Positions 34,628-48,300 of a stretch of 64,000 nt of DNA are shown one piece after another. Origin of the DNA: Silene latifolia (lineage: Eukaryota; Streptophyta; Magnoliopsida; Caryophyllales; Caryophyllaceae); contig NC_133530.1 of the NCBI RefSeq assembly GCF_048544455.1, forward strand, positions 17,413,748 through 17,477,747. Direction: 5' to 3'. The notes beneath the pieces are model-generated. The model had not been told where the DNA came from, did no database searches, and saw only the letters and a list, made by a program, of their open reading frames with translations. Each line of letters starts with the position of its first letter. The stretch's first letter is position 1. Both the position numbers and the translations under genes were made by a program.

Positions 34628-37600
34628 CTAGCACATTGAATCGACGGAAAATGCATATGAGCAGTTAGAAGACCCTTGGCTAACAACATCCCTTTTAGGA
34701 GAAGGTGTAGGAAGAGTTTGAGGTGAACCTTTGGTTAAATCTAGTTCACCTCTAACAGTTTCAACGTGTCGAATTTCTGTAAGCATGGCAACTACGTCTT
34801 TCATTGAAGGGCGTTCACTAACTCGTGTACTGATACACAGGAACGAGACTGCCAGTGTCTGCAACATCTCGTGCATCTGTGGATCTGCTCTTCCTCTGAG
34901 TTTAGCATCAAGAATGTCAGCTGGATCGCCTTTGCTCTGCAGATGATCTCGGACCCATTGGACTAATTGTGCTCCTCCTGGCAATGTCGGATCTAATGGA
35001 TGTTTTCCTGTTAGTACTTCTACGAGAACCACTCCAAAACTGTAGACATCGCTCTTTTCTGTTACTCCTTGCATTGATGCAAATTCTATTCAACACAGAA
35101 AAAAACATAACAATTAGAATCATTAGATTTTAACTGTCACAGCCAAACATGTATTTAGACGACAGAGATTTTACCTGGTGCCATATATCCATAAGAACCA
35201 GCTAGCTGAGGTATTGTACTCGGTTTAGCAGAATCAGTACTAGAACCGCTGCTAACAAGTCTTGCAAGCCCAAAATCGGCAAGGTAAGGCTCAAACCGGG
35301 GACCTAATAAGACATTCATGGCTTTGACATCCCCGTGGATGATTGCAGGAACGCAGTCATGATGCAAATAAGCAAGTGCATGAGCGATTCCAAGCACAAC
35401 ATCGTACCTAGTTTCCCATTCGGCCCCTCCACCTTTTACAGCACCATGAAGAAGCGAACTCAAGCTTCCATTAGAGAGATAATCATAAAACAAGAGCTTC
35501 AAACTCCGGTTAGACCCCCATCCTAAAAGACGCACTATGTTCTTATGACGGATTGATCCTAAAGTCTGAATCTCAGACCTAAATGCGCCTGTCTCATCTG
35601 TAGACCACATCTTCTTTACTGCTAAAGTCTCTCCATTAGGCATCATTACCCTGTACACAACCCCGGAACTTCCAGTACCAATAACATTAGCTGATGTTAA
35701 ATTTTCTATCACATCATCTATCGAAAACTCCATCTTTTGGTAAAGAGTCAATTCCCAAGTATCATCTTCAATGTGATTTCCATCAGCAAAACGAGAACGA
35801 ATTTGCATATAGATAGCAAGTAGTATCAGAACTACACTAATGCTAACTAAGATGGACATAGCCAACTTCATACTTGTTCTACCTCGTTCCACGTGTTGAG
35901 TCCCCCGGTTTCCCTCTCCATCAAATAAGTAAAGGCCTTTGTTCCCTGCAAGGTTGCTAAGAGGGAGCTTATGGAAAAAAGGGGTGTTCGGAAGTTGCCC
36001 TGAAAACTCATTGTAAGAAACATTCAATGATACCAGATTTTGTAGGGTTGAAAGGACATTTAAGTTGCCTTCAAGGTTATTATGAGACAGGTCAAGAACA
36101 GCAAGCCTACTAAGACTTATAAATTGGGTTGGGATTTCGCCTGAAAGACGGTTGTAGCTAAGGTTCAAGGAGATCTCTAATGCTGGGATTTGACCCAACT
36201 CTTTTGGTATCTCACCTGATAAATCATTGTTTCCCAAATCTAACAGTTGTAACTTGCTGCAAGATATAATTTCAGCAGGAATTTCACCGGAAAACCGGTT
36301 TTTACCAAGATTAAGTTTTGTTAATTCACTCAAAGAACCAACAGTAGGTGACAGTGTACCTGAAATGTGATTATCTGATAAATCTACAAACTGTAGACTC
36401 TTAGGAAGTTCATCAGGCAATGAACCAGTAAGCCCATTTGAATGAACATCGAAAAATTCCAAGTTTGAGCATCCTGTTAAGGAAGTTGGAATACTTCCTA
36501 TCAAATGATTTTGGCTCAAATCAAGGAAATTCAAGCTTTTTAAGTTACCAATTTCGGATGGAATAATACCACCCAATTTATTCCCGTTCACTCGAAACCT
36601 GTACAAATTAGTACAGTTCCCTATATCAGGAGGTATAAACCCGGATAAATTATTCGAAATTAGTAACAATTTAGTGAGATTCCTTAACCCAAAAATCCCA
36701 TTTGGGATAGTACCAAAAAGGGTATTATAGGAGAAATCAACTGCCTGAAGTTGCTCACACTGTGACAGACTCACAGGAATGTTTCCTGTAAGTTTATTCT
36801 GCCAGGCAAAGAACAAAGTCAAACCCTTCAAGTCTCCAATATTCTCCGGTATCCCACCGGAGATAACATTGTTATCGACTTCAAGATGGGTGAGACGGGT
36901 GCATCGGGTGATCTCAGGAGGTATGATTCCTGAAATCTGGTTTACACTCAGCTGTAACTCCTGCAAACCCAACAGATTTCCAAAACTTTTTGGTATGCTT
37001 CCTGTAATCAAATTTTCTGAGAAATCAATTACAGTTAAACCAGTACAGTTCCCAATTTCTTCAGGAATGCTACCCACAATGCTGTTTTGCCATAACAGCA
37101 AACTCTGAAGCTTCTGCAGTTTCCCAATACTGCTTGGAATCGACCCGGATATCGAATTTTGGTACAGATACAAGTTCTGTAACTCTACACAATTCCCAAT
37201 TTCATCTGGGATTGACCCAGATAACAAAGAAGTATAGATTGCCAAAGTCTGCAACTTTTTCAGATTTCCAATACTTTTTGGTAATTTTCCTGATAAACTA
37301 GTCTCAGCAATGCCAAGTGTTACTAAATTACTGCAATTCCCAATCTCAGAGGGAAGTTCTCCCTTAAGATTCTGATTTCCGCCAGCTCGAAAAACCTGTA
37401 ACCTCTCCAATCTCCCAATACTTGCAGGAATTTCACCACTGAGCTGATTATCAAATACAGTAATCTCGACGAGACTCGATAAATTACCAATGTCTGCAGG
37501 AATTTCCCCTTGAAGACGATTCGAATGCAATGACAGTGTCATCAAATTCTGCAGACTGCAGATTGCATCAGGAATTTCACCAGTAATACCATTTTCACTG

Positions 37601-38010
37601 ATATCAATCCCAACTAACTTCGTATAATCGCCGAATTCTTTCGGTATTTCACCAGTAAGATTACATGATGACAAAACAAGTTTCGATAACGATTTCAAAG
37701 ATTTCAAATTTGATGGTAATGAACCCTGTAAGTCTACTGATTTTATAGTTAACTCAGTAACATCACCATTTTCATCACATTTTACACCAAACCAGTTACA
37801 TGGGTGATTATCAGAACTTACCCATGTCTTAAAAACATCTAAAGATGATGTCTTTAAGGTTTGTTTCCATAGAAGAAGAGCTTGACCTTGCTCATCAATG
37901 GAGACACAACAATGGAAGCAGCATAGAAATAATGATGAAATAAGTAGAAATTTGTATGAAAATATATTATTAGAAGAAGAATTTAATGGGTTAATGAGAA
38001 TTGCAGGCAT
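34628..38010 (-). CDS. RGI3: LRR receptor-like kinase, RGI3-like (LRR-XI), 2 exons, 1097 aa
   Basis: Exons 38010-35175 and 35085-34628 flank an 89-bp GT-AG intron that falls inside the GYMAP-E codon, a conserved place for the family. Residues 1-37 are a signal peptide. The N-cap CNWFGVKCDENG is at 71-82 and about 23-24 leucine-rich repeats run to about 680. A membrane segment is at 715-734. The kinase has its glycine loop GTGSSGVVY at 778-786, lysine K799, catalytic loop HGDVKAMN (892-899) and DFG (912-914). Gly instead of Arg in HGD makes it a non-RD kinase, as in its relatives. Sequence recall places it very near Arabidopsis At4g26540 (RGI3), a plasma-membrane receptor for root meristem growth factor (RGF/GLV) peptides. 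RGI4 and RGI5 are alternatives. The gene looks intact and no neighbour is functionally linked. Confidence 0.93.
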
Positions 38011-38078
38011 TGCTGCTATGAGAAGGAAGAAGAAGATGAGCTTTGGGATTGAAGAATGGGGGGAAACCCCATGTTTTG

Positions 38079-38084
38079 TTTATA
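38079..38084 (-). promoter_or_regulatory. TATA-box candidate of the RGI3-like gene
   Basis: TATAAA on the minus strand, about 70 bp before the start codon at 38010 and in a suitable place for a short 5' UTR. A support by position only. Confidence 0.4.
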
Positions 38085-38179
38085 CATTAAAAAGCAGCAG
38101 CTACTCACCAAGGTTACTTGCACTTGCAATTTTTATATTATTTTCTCTTCTTTACTTTTTTTTTTTTAAAATAATTTAA

Positions 38180-40379
38180 TTTCCGACTCACTAAATTGGT
38201 CGCGCTTCTTTTTACTATGGAAATCAAAGTAATTTCTATTTTAGGTCATTTGAAAACAGTCTCTTTAGATGGCCAATAAAGATCGTGAGAGCACTCGCAA
38301 TGACCTGTCCTTAGACCTTAATAACCCCAGCACGGCACCGAACTAGGACCCGAGCTTGACCCAAACGTATATGACTTGACTTGAATGTTTATTGTTGCAG
38401 ACTGACTGTTATCTATTTATTTATCCCTTGTAACTTGGTAAAACAGACTCGAAAATGACCCCAACCCGAGATAACCTAACCCGACCCGAACTATGACAAA
38501 CCCGAAATTACCCGATTCGAACCTGATCAGATTGGCCTGTTTGTCAGGTTTAGGGCCGGTCTTTCTATATTTGGCCGTAACCCTAATTTACGGGAGTTCT
38601 TGAGACACTAGATGTTCTCGTTTTTTTCCGGAATTTGTTTATAAAATTATTATATTTTTGTTATTTGCTGTCTAAAAGGGATGGAAGGATAGTGATTGAG
38701 AATTGAGATGGTTTCCTCTTATCCTCTATTTTGTTTTTTACAGTAAATTATTTGGTTGAGGAGCTTAAGGTCCATAGTTTTATTACTGTATTGTTTAGTC
38801 ATGCCCCCACCATGAGCTTAATTGTCTACCTGTTGAGATAGCACCATTTCTTCAAGCAACAAGCTAAGTTTTGTTCCAACCATAAATCCGTCTTATAATT
38901 TTAAAAGGATTAGCTTAAGTTAATTTGTTTATAGTTTGATCGTTAATTCTTTTTGAAACAGTTCAATAATAACCATTTTTTGCCAGATACATTTTCAGTG
39001 AACTTTGATGTATGTGGACAAGGACCGTTTAATAGCTAATATGGATATTTTTTATTAGTAATAATTTGTATTTCATCCGTAAGTACCTAACTAATTTACT
39101 TTCAATTATATAACAATCTCATATTAATTTATTTTGAGACCTTAAATTCTTAACTCGGATGTTTATGAGCAATTGAGCATGTATAACTAAGATTTTTTAT
39201 CTACCGTGTTGAGGATCTTAGTTATGACGGGAGCCCAACCCCATTGGTTTTCATAATTTCAGTGTAACATTATCATCCAGCCCTCCTTAGCTACGATGAT
39301 TGATCTGAGTCTAATATCACACACGAAATTAGTAGTATAAACCTCGACATTGTTTATCATTTACTCCAAGGTCCGCTAGTTGCTTTATTCCCTTAGCTTC
39401 ACTAGACTTGCTAATTTTTTTTTTTTTTTTTAATCTTCCCTATTAATTAATTAAATTAGAGAAAAGTTGAACATGGACCATCATGTTGAGACTTTAGTTG
39501 ATCACAAAATAAGGTGAGTTGGCCATGTGTATTTCTTTGTACGTTCTCAAATGGTAACTTTCTAATGAAAAAAAGAACTTCTTGGGGATGTTTCTGACAA
39601 CACGTAATGTAAATACAAGGAATATCCTGCCACATGAAAATTCACTTGTTTTTATCGCACCCTATGAGTGAAAGAAGAGACTTTTTTAGACAATTCAAAA
39701 AAAAAAAAGCATTGATAGACCCTTTTTAATTTACTTGTCAAATGCTAGCGAGTTTAAACAATGTTCTTCATCGATCAATATCATATGTAATTACATTGTT
39801 AAAATTATACGTAATATGAAATCCGTAAGTTTTAATATTCGAACGTAACAAATTTTAGATTTTGAGTTTTAATCGTTTATATTTGAGCATAAATAATCCA
39901 GAATGATACTTTACAAGAAGAAAAACGTTGTGTAATTGTGACAACTAACTTTGTATGTCGAAACAAATTGTGACAACTCGTCTCTATGGACTATTGGCTT
40001 TTTAGTTTTCGTTCGATACTAATTTATGCATGATTTAATATGAACCTTACATATATAATGACCTGATATAAGCTCGTCTTTTTACCCAAATTTATGGTCG
40101 ATTTTTAGAATACACATTAGAAAAACCGATATAATATTAGTTGAATTAAGTAGATTGTTGTGGGATAGCTAATGCTTAGATAATGGGTAATATGCCATGG
40201 AATCTACAGAACTACACAAGAAGAAGTGAAATGCACATGAAAGCAAAGAAGAGTAAGGCAAAATTAATATTATTCGTTAATAGCATTTGTTTATTATCTA
40301 CTGTCGATGCAGATCTGCCCATCCTGTCGGCTCACCAGTTTATGTTCATGACCACTGCTTATTAAACAAATTACAGTCC
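38180..40379. other. Intergenic stretch upstream of the RGI3-like gene
   Basis: About 2.2 kb. It contains the promoter side of the gene, a GACCCGA-rich degenerate segment (about 38330-38560) and T-runs (for example 39418-39432). No coding region or structured repeat was recognised. Confidence 0.5.
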
Positions 40380-40552
40380 GTCTTGGTTCAGACCGCCTTA
40401 TTTCAGACCGCAATAAAACCTCTCACAAGTGAGAAGTACATGGGTGGTGGGACACCCCCATGTGTTTTCCCACTCACACCCTAAATGGGTTTTTTGTGAG
40501 AGAAAATGGTATCGTCTAACCATTTCAGGCGGATATGGCGGTCTGAAATAAG
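40380..40552. mobile_element. Fold-back MITE with TTTCAGACCGCC arms
   Basis: The right end read inward starts CACAAATTCTTATTTCAGAC then CGCCATATCCGCCTGAAATG. The left arm includes ACCGCCTTATTTCAGACCG and CCTCTCACAAGTGAGAAG. Both sides hold a CTCTCACAA motif also present in the element at 52213. Target duplication not resolved. Confidence 0.6.
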
Positions 40553-43500
40553 AATTTGTGAACAAATTAAATTTAATTAGAGGGGATTGGACAATTATAG
40601 ATCACCTAATTAAGCATTCTTAATCAAGATTATCAGTTAATTAGACACAATTAAGATTATCGGTCGATAGATAATGAATGAGAATAAAATGTTACAATCA
40701 CGGTCGACTTTTAATTTGGTGGTTACGGTTAAAAGCCTAACTTTGTAGAACGGTGTGTGTGATTTTCACATAATTTGTGACGTAGAATTGAGGAAGTGTT
40801 GGGCTTTGTTTGGTAAACCAAGCCGAAAAGGTAGTTGAAACCTTTTATTTGAAAACTGAAATAAAGTTAATCGAAATCTGAAAAGATAATAACTTATAAG
40901 GTAGCTGAAAATTAGGAGCTGATTAGGTAACTAATTATATAAAAAATGATTGACAAACTGGTTAAAAAGTTAACTGATTTTTGGTAAAATGACGTAAGAG
41001 TTTATGATAATTATTTATTATTATAAATTGTAGGAAGTTCCCAATTTAATTATCAAATGTATCATAAATCTCATAATACTTTATACGGAGTAATTCCGTT
41101 TGACTTAATACAAGATGAAGACATAAACGTTTTCGTGTTTATGAATTTATTTCTAGATACGAGTATATATTTTAGGGTCACATCTACAAATAACAATCAT
41201 AATAAATAGAATTAAATTTGAGGTCCTACAATTATCAATATTCATTTTGCATTTTAAATTAATTAGGAATGTACTTATGTTTTATTTAATTATGACTGTG
41301 ATTGAAGGAAAAATAAACAACCAAAACACTTTCGTTGTTAATACCTACGAAATTAGGAATTATATGTATGAATGCCAAAAAATAAGACAAGTTTTAATTT
41401 CTTGGGATTGCTATTATAGGAAGGAGTTATTAGTGATCAAAATAGAAACACAAATGTTACCAACTCCAACCAATCAATTCAATCATATTGTTGTCATTAT
41501 CCTTAATTATAAAATTGGTTCTCACATGAGAGCATGTCACTCCCAACAGCTACATCTCGTGAGAGTATGAAACCTATAGTAATTTTAATTATATATAGTT
41601 GATAAAATTAGATGTCAATTAAGGACGATTCTGATGCTGATGATGGTAATTTGTAAAACATATTACATCACCTAGGTAATAGTATGCACGGTCAATTACT
41701 ACAAGTGGTTGTATGCATGTTTACAAATTTACTTAGCTCGTTGAGAAAGTTACTGAGTTAATTACCTTTAAAAATTAGCCTTAAATTTAGTTCAATTACT
41801 TTATAAAGAAGTTCAATTCCCTTATAAAGATATTGAGTTCAACTATAAATTAAAGTTGGCTTCTCTAAGCTCAAAAACGTTAGTAAAATATTTTAGTAAC
41901 TTTAATTTCATGTGTTTTTTTTTCCATTGTCATCGAGAGAAACAACAACAACAATATAAGATTTACGTGAGACCTATTATCTTAATACCCCGATTAATCT
42001 TAATACTCTAGAACAAGATCTCTTAATAAGTTTGAAATGAATGATTAGTAGTATTATGATCTAAGACAAAATCGTGTGAATCTTAGAATAAGTGCATCAT
42101 GCATGTTCTCACATGAGCATGATCTAATGAACCAGTTTTCTTACAAAAATCAGAGATTGTAAACTCAATAATGATCAAAACCTAAGATCTAAACCATGTT
42201 ATCTACCAAGAGGGTGGATGTCACGTGACCTTGATCCAAGATTATTAGTGGAGGAAATTCAATACTTTTTTTTATTGTTACTAGATTAAATGCAACTTTG
42301 CAAGATGTTATAGTGGACTTCACGTATTAACAAGATTTTTTATGTAATTTTTTTGGCAAGGTTTTGTATGTTATCTAGAGAATTATGATTACATTTGATG
42401 TATAATGAAATATAGTGAACATAATCTCCCTTATTTAATTATATGTTTTTAATAGATCGAGTTGTTTATAGCACTGATTCAGATACATAATAGATGGAGA
42501 TTCATAGATAGGAAAAAGTGGCATTTGCATTCATTTTCGTTAACTACTCATGCTATGGATGTGGCAGGTGAAACTAAAAGAACAGGTAAAAAAGGTTTGG
42601 CTCGTTAGTAACTTAAATTACGTAGTCTGGACTAGAGATTTTAGAAGTTGACTTGAAAGTAGAAGTAACTACTCGACTTAATGAGTTTTCCTAGTTGTTT
42701 TAAATTGTGAGTGCTATACGGCTATTTAGTAGCATCATTTGCTACATAGTAACCTCAAAATATGTGTTATTATGCTAAAGATGAAATTAAAATGTTTAAT
42801 TATAAATTTTGAATTTAATTAGCTAGTTTATTTTTGATAAATCGAATTTTAGAAAAATAGGTAAGAAAGGGTTGGCTCGTTAGGAGATGAGAGCAGAAGT
42901 AACTCGACTTAAATGAGTTTATTTATGATAAAATTATGCTAATGATGAAATTAAAAGGTTAATTTCCCCTGTATATACTGCCATTAACTTATTTTTTGGT
43001 TGCTAATGCTAAATGCCCTTTTAACTTTTCTTTGGGGTTGGTGTTGTTCGTAGTCCTTTAACTTTTAATGGTCGACAAGTTCGGACTTAGAATTAACATC
43101 ACCTTTTTCCTTGTTGGTATTAAAAAGGAGAGCAAAATCATGTGGTTCTTTTGTGCTTAAACCCCGGATTAAAGATTTTAAATTTAAAGGTCAAATCTTA
43201 TGCTTTGTACCTCCTTAATGGTGTTCTTCGTTGCCTAACCTTTCCTTAATTTCATGGATTCATGGATTGTGGTGTCCCTCCATGCACCCCGTAACATCAT
43301 TTAGTTCATGTGAGATTAGTCAGTAATTTGGAGCAAGCTTCAATTTGGAAAAAAATAAGAAAAAGGACCAAATAGGTAGACCTGTCAAATATGTCATTCG
43401 ATTTAGTTTTGAATCGGGTTAAAAAGTAGGTAGATCGAGCCATTAGGGCCAAGTCTAATGACCTAAGCCCAACCCTTGCCACGATTCATCAAGACATGGT

Positions 43501-44304
43501 TTGCTTGGTCCGGCTTGGTGTGGTTGGTCCGTTTTGGCATTAGTCGACTCGTGACCAGGTCACTTGAGACTATTTATACGCAAAAAAAAAAAAAAAAAAA
43601 AATCTAGAAATCGAACATTATATTAATTATCGTCATTTTATAAATTTGCTCTTACCTTTTATGCATCCGTTCACCCAAACAGAGTTAAGATTTACTTGAT
43701 CAACTAATACTCTCTTTTTTTTTTTTATATATAACATTTTCATGTTTTAGGTGAGTTTTTGGCTTTAATATTTACAAAATTTATAGAAATTATACCATTA
43801 AAAATTATAGAAATTATACATTTCATTAAAAGCTTTGCATATGAGTATACAGTTAAGATTTACTTCATTTTTGCATACGAGTATACACTTAAAATTTACT
43901 TGAATAACAAATGATCGTGACGGATTGACGAAGGGAGTATAATTTGTGTAATTTGAGAGATACTAACGAGAAAAGCACATATTTTGAAATGTGAATTGAC
44001 TTGTGTAACAAACAAAGAAAGTAATTTGTGATTTATAAAATTAAATTGAAGTCCTAACATAGCTACGTGGATGATGCAACTTTTATGCTTTATACTCTAT
44101 GACAAAAGCATTTACTAGAAATATAATGTAAATTATTGTTTATAACTTTATTGTTTTAGGTCTCCATTAAGCTTTTGTTCCTAAACTCCGGAAAAGAGGT
44201 ACATGAAGTTTCCCCCTAGTGGCGCCATTGTATCACCTAGGCTATAGCATCCCTCAATTTCAGGTCTATTGCTATCTTCCACGGCTTTTTATAACCAAAG
44301 TCTC
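40553..44304. other. AT-rich intergenic stretch
   Basis: About 3.7 kb without a convincing gene. A diverged direct duplication is visible: GGTTTGGCTCGTTAG with nearby AGAAGTAACT...CGACTTAA at about 42593-42690 recurs at about 42870-42930. A Stowaway-like end (GAAGGGAGTA, about 43930) and a 22-bp A run near 43581-43602 are the only other structures noticed. The segment 43370-43560 is GC-richer and may be a decayed repeat. Confidence 0.5.
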
Positions 44305-44471
44305 CCTTGTAACAACTTGCAACGGGTCAAGTATTAATCATATAGGTAAATAAGACGAAACAGATTGTTACTCCCTAGACACTCTGCTTTTGTCGTATCT
44401 ACCCACATAAATAGTAATTGACCAGTCACAAGTTTACGACGGATATAACCATCACAAATGAGAATTTGTGT
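44305..44471. mobile_element. Fold-back MITE, second copy of the GACGGATAT family
   Basis: The right end read inward is CACAAATTCTCATTTGTGAT followed by GGTTATATCCGTCGTAAACT. The inner arms AAATAAGACGAAACAGATTG and CTCTGCTTTTGTCGTATCTA match the element at 31166-31358. The left end is more decayed. Confidence 0.65.
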
Positions 44472-45396
44472 TTTATACTAACACTTTATTGCAGTAATTA
44501 AAGTTATCACATAATCTTAACAAATTATAGATTTTTTGTATAGATGAGAAAAGGACTTCGTGAAGCTGAACAATACCTTTTTAGAAGCTTTATCTTTATC
44601 TTTATCTTTACCTTTACATAAAACATGTAAAGAAATTATCAGGTCAGAGTTTGTGAGCTGATAATTACCCCTCCATCCCGGTCATTTGCTTTACCTTTGG
44701 TTTCGGCACCAATACCAAAGAAAGAGAAGATGACAAATTGTTTGATGACAAATGGACCAAATTGTTCATTAAAAGTATTCCCAAAATAGAAAGGTAAACA
44801 ATTGACCGAAACAACCTAAAATGGAATAGGTAAACAAATGACCAACATAGAATCATAGATTGAGTAAATTTTTACCATATGACGAAGCTTTTTGATTGTG
44901 ATAAGGAGACATTTGATTCGCATAAAGGTAACAACTGGTAAGATAAAGGAATTAAGAAAATGTATACAACAGGTAAGGGAAATGAATAAATGGAAATGAA
45001 GGACGAAACCACCACCTCCACCCGAAATCCCCTCGTTACCCCTCGTCATCAACATTCTAGCCACTGACGTAGACAACCCCTTGTTGCCCCCACTTTCCGC
45101 CACTCTCATAAACACCAGACGTGGTCAATGAGTATTATGCTAGGATGAATGTATTATTTACCATCTTGGATAAACTCTATAATGTAGTGTTAATTCTCGA
45201 CACACTTGAATCCCAACACGCAAAAATAACTAAATAAGCTATATAACCTGCTTAAAAATTACAAGAGTTGGTAAACAAAGCGCGCTCCTATTTAAGATGT
45301 CTCATTTTCCATTTGTCAGGCTTAAGCTATGAAGACTACAGACAAATGAATAGTACAATGATGTAAACAACTAACAAGCTTCAGAGGCATACATAG
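44472..45396. other. 3' flank of the SFT2-like gene
   Basis: About 0.9 kb. The part next to the stop codon (45397) should hold the 3' UTR. A TTTATC/TTTACC microsatellite-like stretch lies at 44590-44620. No other gene is seen. Confidence 0.45.
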
Positions 45397-48300
45397 TCAT
45401 CTCCCGAATAATCTCATTACGGATGAAGTTAGAGCAGACGTGAGGAATTTCATCCCGGTTGAACCACCAGGGAAGTAGGAAATGGCGTAGTATGTGAGAG
45501 CAAGGACCTGCCACAGTTAAACAAGTCAGCAGATTGTTTAAGCTTAGCAACACAATCTCCGTTCTAAGCTGAGATTGATGACCATAACACATGTTGGTTT
45601 AGTTGAAAAAACAACTACAGTACTACCTTAATCCCAAATCTAGTGTCCTAATTTAACTCTAGTGTCCAGTCAATGCCAACTTTGATAATTAGTGTCTTCA
45701 AAATGTAGAGAAATAATATAAATAGTGTCGCATTTTATTAACCGAAACAACTATTTTTCATATTACGAATTTCGGAAGTTGGGACTATTTTACATTGTGT
45801 AAAAAATATTAGTTAAAGTTGATATTGTTTAATCATCAAAGTCAAATGGGAATATAAATGGGATTGGGGGATGGAAGGATATTTCGTCAGCGGATGCCTA
45901 AAAAAAAAACCTGATATGTCGAGGCATTCAAAAAATGTCCAGTAGTAGATGACCAATAGTGCCCTACGCTTACCACTATTCGCAGTCGCGATCACTAGAG
46001 CTATTTAACACCATGATAACAATAGTAACATATAGCAGTAGAAAACGTCTATGAAAAGAGGCATGCAGCTAATACCTGTAAAACAGAAAAAAGAACAGAC
46101 AAGATGTAGCTATGCAGCACCATGGACACATAGATGGTGCCAACCATACAGCAAAGCATTCCCAGTGAGAAAGGAAGTCTCTGCAACATAAGAGAAATTC
46201 AGTTTTTAAGTCCTCAAGTTATATTTTTTTTTTAAAAAAAAACTCGCGCATAATGAGAATGTTAGTCATAACAAGTTAAAGGTACCTCTTTTGTTGACAT
46301 GTGAGCTAACTGGTTAGATGGACCTCTTAGCGCAAAGAATGATCCCACAATGAAGCCACACCCAAGGGTGAAACATATAGCAAATTTTTGAGGCATCAAC
46401 ACCATGACAGGAAGGAACATGGTGAAAGCAATGAAGACGAAGAATACCCCAGCAGCTAGTAACAACCCAAAATACATCAACGCTTTTCCTGATGGTACAT
46501 TACTGGTGGCAGATTGCAGACTACCAGGCAATTCTCTTACCCCTTTAGTAACTCTGATAACACAATTTTAAATAGTATGAGTTATTAAAAATCATCACTT
46601 GCAATTTGCATACAACATAATAACATACCTTACATAAACGCTCGACTGTACATATACAGATGTATATTCAACGTAAAAGAGTGAATAAGCAGTTAAGTAT
46701 CTACTGAAGAAGAGAGACCAAAGCAAACTACAAGTAGTACATTCAAGATGTTGCAGACTTCCAAGAGTTGTCCAATATTGCATAGCCTGAATATGTTAAT
46801 GCCTTCTCATGTCTCCGACATAAATGCTAGATATGACATCCTTACAATAGTCCTATAATAGGGCCTAGAGAGAGCAATTTTAGAGCTTTTTGAAGCTGCA
46901 CAGGTCTTGCCTCATAACCTCACTAAGTGGAAGCATTCCTTAATTCTAGCACAAACCACATCAAAGACAAAGCTACAATTCACTATCTCATACTTGTCAA
47001 AAATAAGAAAAAAAAAAAACTTTTAGACTATTACTATTAGTTACACGGATACGCCCTTTATATCCCTATCAAACTATAGAGATTGGAATCGAAATTAAAT
47101 TACGCTTTGAAACATGTTCCAATTCATAATTCCATCCAATACTTCTTTACGAGGATAGCATATCATGCAAACAAAAGGAAGGCAACATAGTTTGCATCTC
47201 CCAACAAGTACAAGTCCCGATGAATGAGAAAACATAAGAAATTAGGCTAGATCTAATCAGAGTGGGAGTGACTTGGAACAATCAACAAAATAAAAGGGCA
47301 CATCCTAAGGTTGAATGGAGGTTAAATGAAGACACTGTTACACACTTACACTAACCGAAAGAGAAAAAATGTTTCATCTTCTAATGAAATCCATATTTCA
47401 TCTGAAAAGTACTAACTTCATTGGGAGTGGGCTGCACCTAGATTAGTACAAGAAGCAAAGTGCTGGTTGCCTGGTTGGCCCAGAAAAGTTATAAAACAGA
47501 GTCATTACACGCAAAAAAGCCTAAAATTGTTAGAAAAATAGGGAAACTTCAAAGTGATATTAACTTTCAGTATTGGTGACCGATCGTGAATCATGGTAGC
47601 AAACTTTGATGCGGTGGCACTTTGATGTTGCAGTTTAACGAGTCTTGCTTTTCAATTGATCGTATAACCCACATCCTTTGAGTTAGCCTCATGATGACCA
47701 CCGAGTTAGCCTCATGAGACCAAATATTTGACTGTATCAGCCAGATACTAATTGTTACAGTCAAATAACGCTACTTTTGTCAGCCCTATACACATCGCAC
47801 ATAATCAGTGTGGTAGACTGAAGGACCTATATGCAGCTAATTCCATGATCAGTTTTCTAAACTTCCAGCTGCTACCCTGGTCTTAAGTTTTCACATGACA
47901 TATATGAGAATCCTCATACTAAAAACAAATAGTGCTAAGTGAGCATAACAATGAGGCTTGTGATAATAATAAAGGTAAAGGGTTAAAGGTCCGAGAAACT
48001 TAGCAAGCAGACTGCCGTAAAAGAGGGGATTTAAATGCACACAGTGTATATGTACTCATTCCCTTCCCCCTCATGACCAATTGAGAAGCATAAAATTTGA
48101 GCTAAAGGCTCAAGTACACAAAAAGTAATTAAGTTTATTGCCACCGCAATGTGAGACCGAACCCCAATACAGTCCATAAAACGCTAAATCTGAGCTTTCA
48201 ATATGCATCGCAATTCATCTGATCCCAAATACACCTCCACAAAAAGTAAGAGCTTTCAATATATATCTCAGTACTTCTGATCCCTAGTACACTCCACAAT

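Noticed and set aside
36779-37108. Plus-strand open stretch inside the receptor kinase gene
   Set aside because: Shadow of the leucine-rich-repeat coding frame.
41247-41570. 107-codon open stretch with a hydrophobic start
   Set aside because: AT-rich, no recognisable domain, no splice or neighbour support. Chance is enough in this AT-rich region.
45610-45860. Possible Stowaway-like element in SFT2 intron 3
   Set aside because: Suggestive phrases but no inverted ends or TA target duplication could be set.
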